Origin: Heyndrickxia coagulans DSM 1 = ATCC 7050 | GTDB taxonomy: Bacteria > Bacillota > Bacilli > Bacillales > Bacillaceae_C | Direction of reading: 5' to 3' | Assembly: GCF_000290615.1 (NCBI RefSeq) | Contig: NZ_ALAS01000258.1 | Location: 1 to 56,172, forward strand | DNA length: 56,172 bases | In this document: piece by piece, positions 17,407 through 26,530 of the stretch | Layout of the letters: every line of letters begins with the position of its first letter | Numbering within the stretch: the stretch's first letter is position 1 | Position numbers and translations under genes: made by a program | The notes under the pieces: model-generated | What the model was told of the DNA's origin: nothing | The model's database searches: none | The model's input: only the letters and a program-made list of their open reading frames with translations

Positions 17407-19218
17407 TTACTTGCCGAGCAATTCGTCCGAAAGCCGGATAAATTCGCGGGCATCTTCTGCCATAAGGTTAATGCCGGCTGCCCAGAAGTCCGGTTTTGTC
17501 AGATCAACGCCAAGATGTTTTTTGGCAAGATCTTCCACCTTCATCCGGCCGGTATCGCGCAAAAGGGCAATATATTTGTCTTCAAAGCCATCTGGATTCT
17601 TCAAAAATTCGGTGTAAATGCCAAGGCTGAATAAATAACCGAATGTGTACGGAAAGTTGTAGAACGGCACATCGTCAATAAAGAAGTGGAGCTTGCTGCA
17701 CCAGAAATGCGGGTGGTAGCCGGACAAGCTGCCGGCATACGCTTCTTTTTGTGCCTTTTCCATCAGTTCATTGAGCCTTTGTTCGGACACAATGCCTTTT
17801 GAACGCTCTTCGTAAAAACTTTTTTCAAACAGGAAGCGGGCATGGATGTTTAAAAACATAGCCGTTGCATTTTCAAGCTTTGCATTTAATAAAGAAACTT
17901 TTTCTTCCTTTGACTTTGCATTGGCGACAGTCGCATTGCCGATGATCGTTTCTGCAAAGGTGCTCGCCGTTTCGGCCACGTTCATCGCGTATTCGCGGTT
18001 CAAACGCGGCAAATCGCGCATGACATGGCTGTGGAAGGCGTGGCCAAGTTCGTGCGCCAACGTGCTTGCATCATTTGTGGAGCCGGTAAATGTCATAAAA
18101 ATCCGCGACTCTTCAAACTCCGGCAGACTGGTACAATATCCGCCCGGGCGTTTATTCGGCCGGTCTTCCGCCTCTACCCAGCGGTTTTCAAGGGCGTGTT
18201 TCGCAAATGCAGACAGTTTCGGCCCGAAAGAAGCAAAATGTTGGATGACAAAATCGCACGCTTCATCATATGTAAATCGGGCCGGTTTCATATCGCCGAG
18301 TGCAACCGGCGCATCAACATCCTGCCAGCCGAGTTTTTCCATCCCGAAAATTTTTGCTTTTTGGTTGAGAAAGTCGACAAACGGCTGCTTGTTTTCAGAA
18401 ACGGCTTTCCACATCGCATGAAGCGTGTCTTCAGACATCCGGTTGTATTCAAGCGGCTCTTCGAGAAAAGACTTCCTGCCATGGGCTTTTTGCAGCGTAA
18501 TCCGGTACCCGTCCAGGTGGTTGAGCGTATCGGCAAAAACCGGCGCATATTTTTCCCATGCCGCTTCCCAGTTTTCGAACAGCTGTTTGCGCACTTCCGG
18601 ATCCGGGTCGGCATACATCCGGTTCATCGCCTGGCCGACGGATAAGGATACCGTCTTGCCTTCTTTGTCCGTAAACGGGATTGTCATAACGGAAACAGCT
18701 GTGTCATACAATCTGCTCCAGCCGGCCAGCCCGTCCTGGTTGAGATCGGCAATCAGCTTTTCCTCTTCTTCCGACAAGAGCCGTTTTCCTTCATCGCGCG
18801 TTTCATTGAGGGCAAAGGAGACTTCGCTCAATTCCTTGTCCTGTAAAAACTTTTTCCAGTCTTCGTCCGAAATGGCCACCAGTTTTTTCTGAAAAGTGGT
18901 CCCGAGCTTTTGCATCTCGCTGTACAAATCCATGATTTGGCCCATCACGACATTTGCATAGTCATCATCCATATAGGCATCATGCCACATTTGCACAAAT
19001 GTCGCAGATTGGCTGAGCCCTTTTTCGATCTCTTCCTGTTTTTTCAGGATGGCTTTAAACGGCTCCGGAGACGGGTCTTTCGAAAATGCCCATCCGTCGA
19101 GTCGGCTTTTGTATTGCCCGATTTCTTCTTTCAGCCCGCGCAGTTTTTCCTGCAATTCCGGCGATTTTGTGCCGCCCGGAATAACGGCATCCAGATCCCA
19201 AGTATTCTTATATTTCAT
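17407..19218 (-). CDS. M3-family oligoendopeptidase (PepF-like, YusX type)
   Basis: A 603-aa zinc metallopeptidase of the M3B type, intracellular, cleaving oligopeptides. The zinc motif HELGH (LAHELGHAFHSH) sits near residue 391, followed by a conserved Glu region about 25 residues on. The N-terminus (YKNTWDLDAVIPGG) resembles the YusX-type subgroup rather than classical PepF, of which a second gene lies at 45137-46951. ATG 19218 has AAAGGAG upstream. Together with pepC next door it would process peptides imported by Opp. Confidence 0.88.
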   Translation of the reverse strand: MKYKNTWDLDAVIPGGTKSPELQEKLRGLKEEIGQYKSRLDGWAFSKDPSPEPFKAILKKQEEIEKGLSQSATFVQMWHDAYMDDDYANVVMGQIMDLYSEMQKLGTTFQKKLVAISDEDWKKFLQDKELSEVSFALNETRDEGKRLLSEEEEKLIADLNQDGLAGWSRLYDTAVSVMTIPFTDKEGKTVSLSVGQAMNRMYADPDPEVRKQLFENWEAAWEKYAPVFADTLNHLDGYRITLQKAHGRKSFLEEPLEYNRMSEDTLHAMWKAVSENKQPFVDFLNQKAKIFGMEKLGWQDVDAPVALGDMKPARFTYDEACDFVIQHFASFGPKLSAFAKHALENRWVEAEDRPNKRPGGYCTSLPEFEESRIFMTFTGSTNDASTLAHELGHAFHSHVMRDLPRLNREYAMNVAETASTFAETIIGNATVANAKSKEEKVSLLNAKLENATAMFLNIHARFLFEKSFYEERSKGIVSEQRLNELMEKAQKEAYAGSLSGYHPHFWCSKLHFFIDDVPFYNFPYTFGYLFSLGIYTEFLKNPDGFEDKYIALLRDTGRMKVEDLAKKHLGVDLTKPDFWAAGINLMAEDAREFIRLSDELLGK

Positions 19219-19366
19219 ATTTGCAACTCCTTTCTTTCTTCCATTTTACAGGGTACCGCACAAAATACCAATATATTTACAATCACGGTAAAAAATTTCA
19301 GGGCCGGATCTTTTTTTGGGGGAATGTTTTGCATTTTTAAAACGCCAAGTGGGCATTTGCATACTT

Positions 19367-19397
19367 AAAAGGCGCGGCTACATCAACCGCGCCTTTT
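19367..19397 (-). terminator. Terminator of pepC
   Basis: Stem AAAAGGCGCGG with CCGCGCCTTTT around a 9-nt loop, three bases past the pepC stop. Confidence 0.8.
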
Positions 19398-19399
19398 GT

Positions 19400-20740
19400 T
19401 TAATACATCCAGGCAAGAGACCCCATCGGATCCCAAGGTTTCAGGGCGATCGGATCTTGTTCCCATGCTTTTTGCAATTCCTCCGGCAAATATTTTTTGT
19501 CAATGACGATTTGGTACGTATATTCATCCATCCAGGCGTCACTCATGACAAAATAACCGTCTTTGCCCACTTTTTCACCCCAGCTGTTTTCCACTTTCCA
19601 TCTGTCCGGTTTGCCGTCAACGAGGTTGACACCGGTCAGTACCATTGCATGTGTCATCACACTGTCTTTATAATCGAGGCGTTCTGCTTTGGTCATTCCG
19701 AACGAGAATCCGAAAGCTTTTTCCAAATCAAAAAGGCCGGTATCCATGATGCCTTCATTCCGGTCTGATGATGCCGCAACATCACAGCCGAACCAGACGC
19801 TGCGGTTATCCTTCAGCTGTTTTACGGCCAGCGATTTAAAGGTTTCGATATCGACATTTAAATATTTGACCGGTTTGCCGCCAACCACATTGCCCAAATA
19901 CTGCACCGTATACGTTTTGCCGTACGGTTTGTCGCTTGTCGGCGCATTGATAATGCTAATGTAATTGTCGAGGTCAAACCCGACGTATTTCTCAAAAAAT
20001 GCCTGCGGGGTGATATTTTGCTCGCGATGGAACAATTTGTCGGTATCGCGGAATTCAAAATCAAAGGTCTTCGGCGGCTCACCGAGTGCAAAGGCAAGCA
20101 ATTTGTAAACTTCTGCAAGCATACCTTCTTTCGCTTGCCGCAATTCTTCTTCCGGCTGCCCTGCTGCGTGCAATTTTCTCAGTTTCACCGCGTTTTCGCG
20201 GAGTTTGGCATTCAAAAGCGAATTAAGTTCGCGTGAGTTGCTGCTGTTATACGTTTCCGGCATGACCTGTTTCGGCACAACGCCGTATTTTTTAATGAGC
20301 GCGACGAGCATATCCCACTGTCCGCCGTCCTGCTGCGGGGTTTCAAGTAGCCAGGAAATGAGCCGTCCTTCCACAGGTTCGTCTGCGGTTTCCATCATCG
20401 TTTCCAGGAAGTAATTGGCTTTTTCAAATTTGTCCCAGAAAAACGTATAGTTTTGTGAAAGCTCAAAGTCTTTCAATCTGAATTTGGCATTCAACTTATG
20501 CGTAAACGTGTTTAAGGCGGCAAACATCCAGCAGCGCCCGCTTTGTTTCTGGTTTGATACTTTCCCCGTTTCAATTTCGTGGGAGAATACGTGATTCATA
20601 GAAACAACAGCATCATTGTTGATTGCCGCGGCCTTTATCCCGTTTTTCATCATTGCATTTTGAATCACTTTGTTTTGCGGCAGTTCGCGGATTTGTCGGG
20701 AAAACCGCTCCGCCATTTCCCGTGTAATGTCTTTTGCCAT
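19400..20740 (-). CDS. pepC: Aminopeptidase C (bleomycin hydrolase family, C1B)
   Basis: A 446-aa cytoplasmic thiol aminopeptidase, normally a hexameric barrel. Catalytic residues are visible: Cys70 in NQKQSGRCWMFA, His in MTHAMVLTG near residue 368 and Asn in VENSWG near 389. Length is typical of PepC (440-455 aa). The C-terminus is extended by only a few residues past the Asn region, as expected for the self-limiting C-terminal arm. ATG 20740 follows AAAGGAAG. It is absent from B. subtilis but common in lactic acid bacteria and in lactic-acid-producing Bacillaceae. It is next to an M3 oligopeptidase gene. Confidence 0.93.
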   Translation of the reverse strand: MAKDITREMAERFSRQIRELPQNKVIQNAMMKNGIKAAAINNDAVVSMNHVFSHEIETGKVSNQKQSGRCWMFAALNTFTHKLNAKFRLKDFELSQNYTFFWDKFEKANYFLETMMETADEPVEGRLISWLLETPQQDGGQWDMLVALIKKYGVVPKQVMPETYNSSNSRELNSLLNAKLRENAVKLRKLHAAGQPEEELRQAKEGMLAEVYKLLAFALGEPPKTFDFEFRDTDKLFHREQNITPQAFFEKYVGFDLDNYISIINAPTSDKPYGKTYTVQYLGNVVGGKPVKYLNVDIETFKSLAVKQLKDNRSVWFGCDVAASSDRNEGIMDTGLFDLEKAFGFSFGMTKAERLDYKDSVMTHAMVLTGVNLVDGKPDRWKVENSWGEKVGKDGYFVMSDAWMDEYTYQIVIDKKYLPEELQKAWEQDPIALKPWDPMGSLAWMY

Positions 20741-20986
20741 TTAAATCTTCCTTTCCATTAAGTTCTTTTTTATTATACGCCTTTTTCAATCAGATAAGAC
20801 AATTTTGCGTTTTTGAAAAGCCTGCAATTCTGAAACGGGACACAATTGGGCGATATTTCCTTTTCACTTTTCCACTTGTTCGTCCCGCTGTTCGGTGAGG
20901 AAGGCTTTTTCGTCTGTTCCTTTCACACATTTTTTTAAATTATGGTATGCTGTTTTACGAGAAAGACTCAAACGGGGTGATGGCAG

Positions 20987-21172
20987 ATGAGTGAAGAAAA
21001 AGATTATGAAACAAAAGGTTATGATACAAGCATTGTTTATGATTATAAAGAGATGCCCGACGTCCACCCAGGGCGCTGTGACAATTGCGGTTACAGCCAC
21101 TTTAAGTCATCGGTCAAACATGGCGTGTTCCTGCGTGAATGCCGGAGATGCGGGATGAAAAAGAGTATCTAA
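20987..21172 (+). CDS. Small zinc-ribbon-like protein (61 aa)
   Basis: A 61-aa acidic-then-basic protein with two CxxC pairs (CDNC near residue 31 and CRRC near 53), a layout expected for a small zinc ribbon. No named family is recognised. ATG 20987 has GGGGTG about 5 nt upstream; a possible weak promoter (TTCACA, 18 nt, TATGCT) precedes it. It ends in a clear terminator, so it is a self-contained transcription unit. Codon usage resembles the neighbours. Confidence 0.75.
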   Translation: MSEEKDYETKGYDTSIVYDYKEMPDVHPGRCDNCGYSHFKSSVKHGVFLRECRRCGMKKSI

Positions 21173-21181
21173 CGTTTCAAT

Positions 21182-21216
21182 AAAGCGGATTTCCTACAAA
21201 TGGAAAATCCGCTTTT
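21182..21216 (+). terminator. Terminator of the 61-aa zinc-ribbon gene
   Basis: AAAGCGGATTT pairs with AAATCCGCTTT across an ~11-nt loop, followed by T residues. Confidence 0.8.
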
Positions 21217-21379
21217 ATTCAGTTGGAAGGATATTTCAGCCGGCAGCCGATGCCGCGAAACATCCGGACTGGGCCTTGTGCAAGCAGAAGCGCCTGTCCG
21301 TACCGGTGCGTATCAAGCAAAATATGTTTATAAACATTTTCCAGACAATCCGCCTTGCGCAGCTTTGCCACCAGGGCAT

Positions 21380-21404
21380 AAAAAATCCGGGGCAGCCCCC
21401 GGAC
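21380..21404 (-). terminator. Terminator of the 29-aa membrane peptide gene
   Basis: On the minus strand TCCGGGG-GCTG-CCCCGGA followed by six T residues, about 30 nt past the stop codon. Its presence supports the tiny gene upstream. Confidence 0.8.
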
Positions 21405-21432
21405 CTTCATCGTAAATCTATGTAATACAGCT

Positions 21433-21522
21433 TTATTTGCTGAACCAAATAAAGTAACCGGCAAGCACCATGACGACAAGAAAAAGCACAATGGTACCAA
21501 AGACGACTCTTTTTGATTTCAA
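21433..21522 (-). CDS. 29-aa single-helix membrane peptide
   Basis: Reading on the minus strand, a TTG start nine nt after GGGGAG opens a 29-codon frame: a basic head (MKSKR), one ~19-residue hydrophobic helix (about residues 6-25), and the tail WFSK. A strong terminator follows. The topology (positive head inside, short tail) suggests an inner-membrane microprotein. No homologue is recognised. The remaining sequence in 21217-21379 shows no convincing gene. Confidence 0.55.
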   Translation of the reverse strand: MKSKRVVFGTIVLFLVVMVLAGYFIWFSK

Positions 21523-21598
21523 AATAAAACGCTCCCCTCTGACGGACTTTCTGTTACATTCAGTTTACCCAACGAGGGGAGGATTCAAACTGGCAGGA

Positions 21599-22849
21599 TT
21601 AGGCTTCTTTTGACATTTGCAGCGCCTTCAGAATGGTTTTCAACGAATTGCTTTTGCCGTAAAGCAGCACGCCGCCGCGGTAGATGCGCGCACCTGCTAT
21701 CGCCATGAAAACAATCGTGACAACCATAACCGCCACGCCCGAAAGCCCTGCCCATACTGGCAAGTCGAGCATGCCGACCCGCAAAAACATCAGCATCGGC
21801 GTAAAAAACGGAATGTACGAAAGAACGGTAATATAGCCGGCAGAAGGGTTTCCAAGCCCTGCCATCGCAAGGAAAAAACCGATCATCACAAGAAACGTCA
21901 TCGGCATCATCATCTGCTGGGCATCTTCAATCCGGCTGACAAGCGAGCCGAGAAAAGCCGCTAACGTGGCATACAGCAAATACCCGAGCAGGAAAAACAC
22001 CACGGCATACACAATCGTTGAAACCTTTATATCCGAAAATCCAAACACAGAAAAAAAGCCGCCCGTCAAGTGATTGATATTTTGTTTGATAGTGGCGTAA
22101 GCGGCGGCAAGGAGCACCGCCATCTGTGTCAAACCGAGCAGGGCGCCGCTGATGATTTTCGCAAACATCTGCTGCACAGGCGGCACGCTCGAAATTAAGA
22201 TTTCCATCACGCGTGAAGCTTTTTCAGTTGCCACTTCCATCCCGACCGCACTGGCGTAAAAAATGACCGCAAAATAAATCGCAAACAGCAAAATATAGAC
22301 AAGCCCCCTCGCCTGCGCCAGTTCTGCTTCGGATTTTGCATCCCGCTCCAGATTGACACTTTTAAAGGATACGGGGCTGTTTAAAAGCGAGAGCCCGGCA
22401 GGCGAAAGTTTCAATTTTCCTGCCGCCATATTGCTTTTTACAGCCTGTAGCGCCTGCTCAAGACTGTCCGTGGTCCCGGTATCGGCAAGATTAGGGGCTT
22501 TATAGACCGCTTTCGGCATGCCGGCTGCGTCAAGCGATAAAACAACATACCCTTGATATTTTTCATTTAATACTTCTTTCCGCAACGCACTTTCGCTTTT
22601 TTCGGCCTGCACAAGCCAGATATCTTTATCAACGGTTTTTAATTGCTGCTTAAGCGGCCCGTACAGGTTGTTCGTCTTATCCAGAACCGCAACCTTTTTT
22701 TGCTTGCTGCCGGCAAACATATCAATCATCCGGTTTATGTTCCCCATCAGAAGGACAGCGACGAGCAAAATGGCCGTCGTGATCACGAAGGATTTGGTTC
22801 TTAGTTTTGTCATATAGGCATGGCCGATTAAAATGCCGAACCTATTCAT
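21599..22849 (-). CDS. yhaP: ABC transporter permease YhaP (NatB-like)
   Basis: A 416-aa ABC-2 type exporter permease. It has one N-terminal membrane helix (about residues 24-42), a ~120-residue extracytoplasmic domain, then a C-terminal block of five or six helices. This is the topology of NatB and B. subtilis YhaP (about 419 aa), which pairs with YhaQ. Its start overlaps the end of yhaQ by 8 nt. The substrate is unknown; sodium export is proposed for NatAB, and the YhaQP assignment is by similarity only. Confidence 0.88.
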   Translation of the reverse strand: MNRFGILIGHAYMTKLRTKSFVITTAILLVAVLLMGNINRMIDMFAGSKQKKVAVLDKTNNLYGPLKQQLKTVDKDIWLVQAEKSESALRKEVLNEKYQGYVVLSLDAAGMPKAVYKAPNLADTGTTDSLEQALQAVKSNMAAGKLKLSPAGLSLLNSPVSFKSVNLERDAKSEAELAQARGLVYILLFAIYFAVIFYASAVGMEVATEKASRVMEILISSVPPVQQMFAKIISGALLGLTQMAVLLAAAYATIKQNINHLTGGFFSVFGFSDIKVSTIVYAVVFFLLGYLLYATLAAFLGSLVSRIEDAQQMMMPMTFLVMIGFFLAMAGLGNPSAGYITVLSYIPFFTPMLMFLRVGMLDLPVWAGLSGVAVMVVTIVFMAIAGARIYRGGVLLYGKSNSLKTILKALQMSKEA

Positions 22850-23741
22850 AGGAAGCCCCCACCTTTTCTATGAAAATATCGTTAAGAGATGGTTCTTCAA
22901 GCGCAAACTTGCGGATGAAACCTTTTCCGTTGATTTCATCCAAAATTTTTTGCGCCGCTTCCATCCGGTCAATTTGCAGCTCCGCCCCGAGCGCCGTTTT
23001 CTTAAATCGTACGACACCCGGAAAGGCACGTAAAAATTCCAGATCAAAATCAGCATGGATCACAACATTTTGTTTCCCGAATGCACGTTTGACCTCTCTC
23101 AGTTCACCGTGCACAACCGGGCTGCCATGATGCATAATGCACAAATGCTCGCAAAGTTCTTCAACATGTTCCATCCGGTGGCTTGAAAACACAATGGTCG
23201 CGCCCTGATCCCGCAGTTCTGCGACCGCTGTTTTTAACGTTTCCACATTGACCGGGTCAAGGCCGCTGAAAGGCTCATCTAAAATCAGCAGCTTCGGCTT
23301 ATGTAGGACAGCAGCGATAAACTGGATCTTCTGCTGGTTTCCTTTTGACAGCTCTTCCACCCGTTTATCCAAATATTCTTCAACACGGAAACGGCCGAGC
23401 CAGTATTTCAGTTCTTTCACCGCATCCTGTTTGCCCATCCCGCGCAGCCGTGCAAGATAAACAAGCTGGTCTTTTACTTTTAATTTTGGATACAGCCCGC
23501 GTTCTTCCGGCAAATACCCGATTTCCGAGCTCAATGTGTAATCCATTTTGCGCCCGTTCCAGGTGATGTTTCCTTCATTTGGCTTTAATAAACCAAGGAT
23601 CATCCGGAAAGTCGTCGTTTTCCCGGCTCCGTTTGCCCCTAAGAAACCGAACAGCTCCTTTTCCGGGATTATTAACGACAAATCGTTTACCGCGGTAAAC
23701 GTGCCAAATTTTTTCGTCACATGTTCCAACACCAAGGACAT
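22842..23741 (-). CDS. yhaQ: ABC transporter ATP-binding protein YhaQ (NatA-like)
   Basis: A 299-aa ATPase subunit. Walker A is GANGAGKTT near residue 40, the signature is LSKGNQQK near 135, Walker B is LLILDEP near 155, and the H-loop is FSSHRMEH near 190. An ~80-residue C-terminal extension is typical of YhaQ. The ATG at 23741 follows AAAGGAGGGG and starts exactly at the conserved domain. It is the first gene of the yhaQP operon. Upstream, 23742-24108 holds no gene I can support. Confidence 0.92.
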   Translation of the reverse strand: MSLVLEHVTKKFGTFTAVNDLSLIIPEKELFGFLGANGAGKTTTFRMILGLLKPNEGNITWNGRKMDYTLSSEIGYLPEERGLYPKLKVKDQLVYLARLRGMGKQDAVKELKYWLGRFRVEEYLDKRVEELSKGNQQKIQFIAAVLHKPKLLILDEPFSGLDPVNVETLKTAVAELRDQGATIVFSSHRMEHVEELCEHLCIMHHGSPVVHGELREVKRAFGKQNVVIHADFDLEFLRAFPGVVRFKKTALGAELQIDRMEAAQKILDEINGKGFIRKFALEEPSLNDIFIEKVGASYE

Positions 23742-24108
23742 GGTTTCCCCTCCTTTGTTCGTACTTACGCAAACCGGCCGGAAAAGTTTCAAAAAACTGC
23801 AGGAATTTTCCCCTGATGATCCACATATGTTAAAAATGGACTTACTGCCGTCCATTGGATGGATGATTTTTATACAGTTTCAGTGATATAAAGAAAAAAT
23901 TACCGCTCTGTTGCCTGCTACAAAAAGTCATCGCCATGCAAATTGGTGCCCGGGCTTGATGCAAACTGAAATTCATTATGTATATAATTTAACCTAAACC
24001 TTCCTACTTTTTATGTATTGCCCGCAGCAATGTTAGCTGGTTTTGCTGTAAAAAAATGAAGTTCATTTTTATATAGCTGGCTTTTTACATTTGGCGACTC
24101 GTAATTTC

Positions 24109-24152
24109 AAAAAAAGCAGCGGGTTGTCTATATTTTCCGCCGCCTTTTTTAA
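24109..24152 (-). terminator. Terminator of the decayed SDR gene
   Basis: An imperfect stem pairs the A-rich arm ending GCAGCGGG with CCGCCGCCTTTTTT across a long loop. The T tract lies on the outside for the minus strand. Confidence 0.5.
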
Positions 24153-24154
24153 GG

Positions 24155-24772
24155 TTAATAAGCCGTCCACCCGGCATCTGCCGTAATCACTGCGCCATTT
24201 ACGAAGGAAGCATCGTCTGAAGCAAGGAACAGGGCGACAGTTGCAATTTCTTCCGGTTTTCCGGTCCTCGGGTTGTTTGCCGACCCGGAGATGGCCCGCT
24301 CAAGCCCGAAAGCATTCGGTTCGCTCATTGTTGTGCCGATATTCGTTTCCACCCCGCCTGGCGCAATCGCATTGCAGCGGATCCCTTTCAGTGTGTATTG
24401 AAATCCGACATTTTTCGTCAACCCGATCACCGCGTGTTTGGATGCCGTATAAGCGGCGCCGGCCCGCGACCCGTTCAGCCCGCCGACAGAAGTGACATTG
24501 ATAATGACGCCGTTTCCTTTTTCAATAAAGATCGGGAGTGATTTGCGGATCGTACGCATCGGCCCGGTTGTGTTGACAGCAATCACCCTTTCCCACAGGG
24601 CGTCTGTCAGATCCCCCGCCGGCACCATATTTATTCATGATCCCCGCATTGTTGACAAGAATATCGAGCGTTCCATACTCTTTCACAGCGGTATCCATCA
24701 AATGTTGCACATCTTCTTCGCTCGCCACATTGGATTGGACTGCCAGAGCCGTGCCGCCTGCAAGTGAGACAA
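24155..24772 (-). pseudogene. SDR-family oxidoreductase, frameshifted and 5'-truncated
   Basis: The C-terminal part (24155 to about 24628) carries the SDR core: NVTSVGG, the catalytic YTASK (Tyr-x-x-x-Lys), and IAPGGVET. A displaced frame (about 24640-24772) carries the preceding portion, including VQSNVASEEDV and the NNAGI motif. The two join through a one-base shift near 24630. The N-terminal Rossmann motif (TGxxxGIG) is missing altogether: the upstream frame hits a TAG at 24773-24775. Two lesions make a functional enzyme unlikely. Further upstream (24829-24882) a short frame ending IKGK-stop looks like the tail of another lost gene. Confidence 0.85.
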
Positions 24773-24928
24773 TCTAACCATCTTACCGCCGGGAGCGCCT
24801 AAATTGTGAAAACGAGACAGGGGCATACCTATTTTCCTTTGATTGCGTCAAGCACTTCCTGCTCGTTCATCGCCCATTCCATTCGAAAAATTGGAGAAGC
24901 GGCCGCCACTCAGCTAAATTTTGTATTA

Positions 24929-25801
24929 TCATTTGCTTGTTTCATATGCCTGTTTTCCGAGCAAAATCGCCCCTGTAATGCCGGCGTCGTTGCCAAGGCC
25001 CGGGGACGTAATATATTCGGACAGCGGTTCAGGCAGCTTGATATAACCGTTGATCAGCTCATCCAGCCTTTTGTAGATCAGCGGGAACAATTGCTGTTGG
25101 TGCATTACCCCGCCGCCCATGATGATTTTTTTCGGCGAAACAATTAAAACGTATTGCATGAGCGCCTGTGCCAGATAATCTGCTTCCATTTCCCAGACTT
25201 CCGGGCGGTCTGAGAGCTCTTTTCCTTTCTGCCCCCACCGCGCTTCGATTGCCGGACCGGCTGCGAGTCCTTCGAGGCAGTCATGATGGTAAGGGCATGC
25301 CCCTTCATAATGGTCATCCGGATGGCGGCGCACCAATATATGCCCCATTTCCGGGTGCGACCATCCTTCAAGAAGATTGCCTTTTACAACGGCTCCAGCT
25401 CCGATACCGGTACCGACTGTAATGTACAGGCAGCTGTCCAGCCCTTTCGCCGCGCCAAGCACCGACTCCCCGAGCGCAGCCCCGTTCACATCTGTCGTAA
25501 AGCCAGCCGGAACGCCCAATGCTTTCTCTATCGTTTGTTTAATGGGATAATTTTGCCAGGCCGTTTTCGGTGTTGTTGTAATGTATCCATATGTATCGCT
25601 TTCCGGATTGACGTCAATCGGCCCAAATGAGGCAATGCCGATTGCTTTTGTCTCAAACTTTGAAAAAAATCCGATTACATCTTTCACCGTTTCTTCCGGA
25701 TCGCGCGTCGGGAGCTCAACTCTTTCCTGAATTTTCCCGGTTTCATCTCCCGTTGCGCAAACAAATTTTGTACCGCCTGCTTCCACTCCGCCAAAAAGCA
25801 T
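24929..25801 (-). CDS. scrK: ROK-family fructokinase (ScrK/GmuE type)
   Basis: A 290-aa sugar kinase, ATP + D-fructose to fructose 6-phosphate. It has the N-terminal phosphate loop GGVEAGGTKF, a GTGIGAG ATP motif near residue 130, and the ROK zinc site (GHILVRRHPDDH then CPYHHDCLEG) near 153-180. The C-terminal MGGGV and GAILLG motifs are also present. ATG 25801 follows a GGGGG-type site. It is monocistronic and next to the SDR remnant, with no sucrose genes in the window, so substrate choice rests on the family. Confidence 0.9.
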   Translation of the reverse strand: MLFGGVEAGGTKFVCATGDETGKIQERVELPTRDPEETVKDVIGFFSKFETKAIGIASFGPIDVNPESDTYGYITTTPKTAWQNYPIKQTIEKALGVPAGFTTDVNGAALGESVLGAAKGLDSCLYITVGTGIGAGAVVKGNLLEGWSHPEMGHILVRRHPDDHYEGACPYHHDCLEGLAAGPAIEARWGQKGKELSDRPEVWEMEADYLAQALMQYVLIVSPKKIIMGGGVMHQQQLFPLIYKRLDELINGYIKLPEPLSEYITSPGLGNDAGITGAILLGKQAYETSK

Positions 25802-25875
25802 GGTGATTCCCCCTCAATAGAATTGGTTTAATGAGCCTCTCCGTTCATAACGGAAAGGTAAATATCTCTCATTCT

Positions 25876-25903
25876 AGTATACCGTTTTCTTCAATTGAGT
25901 TAA
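25876..25903 (-). promoter_or_regulatory. Predicted promoter of the fructokinase gene
   Basis: On the minus strand TTAACT (25903-25898), a 16-nt spacer, then TATACT (25881-25876), about 75 nt before the start codon. Confidence 0.4.
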
Positions 25904-26000
25904 GTGTTTATGATCGGTACCCGCATAAATTGTGACAAATTTTTTCTCATTTTTTTCTCATTTTTTCTTCATGGCTTTTTAGTGTAAGAGGGTTATATTG

Positions 26001-26104
26001 TAGCTGTAGCAAGGAAAAAGCAACAAACCCTTAAGTTTCTAGATACCCCCCTTAATGTCTAGAAAAAACTCCCCTTAAAAACCGGCATTGTGCCGGTTTT
26101 TTTT
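26001..26104 (+). ncRNA. C-rich small RNA candidate A
   Basis: No reading frame is visible, but an RNA-like layout is: 5' GTAGC...CAAGGA, then an 8-bp hairpin (TTTCTAGA, 26036-26043, with TCTAGAAA, 26058-26065). Its 14-nt loop holds six consecutive C. A single-stranded stretch with a second C-block (CCCC, 26071-26074) follows, then a Rho-independent terminator (ACCGGC/GCCGGT plus T tract, 26081-26104). C-blocks in loops are typical of sRNAs that pair with Shine-Dalgarno sequences. A paralogous copy lies about 765 nt downstream. The 5' end is estimated from the similarity; a TATATT at 25994-25999 may be the -10, without a good -35. Confidence 0.6.
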
Positions 26105-26150
26105 CGCAATAAAGCCGGCGCAATCAGATGCCCCGGCCCGTAAACCTGCT

Positions 26151-26270
26151 TTATATCTCCTCGTCGTCCTCTTCATCCCAGCCGTCTTCCAAATTTTCAT
26201 CGTCCAGATCCCAATCTTCCCAATCCCCTGCTGTGTCCAGTTTGAACAAATCTAACAGGCGCTTGAACAT
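26151..26270 (-). CDS. 39-aa acidic protein
   Basis: On the minus strand, ATG with GGGAG upstream opens a 39-codon frame: a short basic/hydrophobic head (MFKRLLDLFKL) and then a strongly acidic, Trp-containing tail (DWEDWDLDDE and later EEDDEE). The composition resembles small acidic proteins of sporeformers, but no family is recognised. It converges on sRNA candidate A. Confidence 0.55.
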   Translation of the reverse strand: MFKRLLDLFKLDTAGDWEDWDLDDENLEDGWDEEDDEEI

Positions 26271-26386
26271 TTGCGGTGTCTCCCTTCTTTTTCCTTATAG
26301 GATTTACAGGTTAAAACCAATTTATACGGTATAAGAAAGAGGCCGGGCGAAAAAATATACATAGAAGCAAACCCGGGGGTGACGAT

Positions 26387-26530
26387 ATGGAAACCTGGTT
26401 TTATCTCCATGTGATTAACACATTATACTTTGTATTTTTTATGTTTGTAGTGCCGCCTGCCATCGCAGCCATGTTTTGCAGGCCCGAAATCAAAAAATAT
26501 TTGGAAAAGAGGAAAGAAGGAAAGCCATGA
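26387..26530 (+). CDS. 47-aa membrane protein
   Basis: ATG 26387 behind GGGGGTGACG opens a 47-codon frame with one hydrophobic helix (about residues 8-30, ending VVPPAIAAM) and a basic C-terminal tail. The stop overlaps the next start by 4 nt (ATGA), which strongly suggests a real, coupled two-gene unit with the 51-aa protein. Confidence 0.65.
   Translation: METWFYLHVINTLYFVFFMFVVPPAIAAMFCRPEIKKYLEKRKEGKP

Noticed and set aside
25920-26104. Candidate A as a 5' leader/attenuator of the following small gene
   Set aside because: The terminator is followed by a convergent gene, and the next plus-strand start is 280 nt away; a stand-alone RNA fits better.
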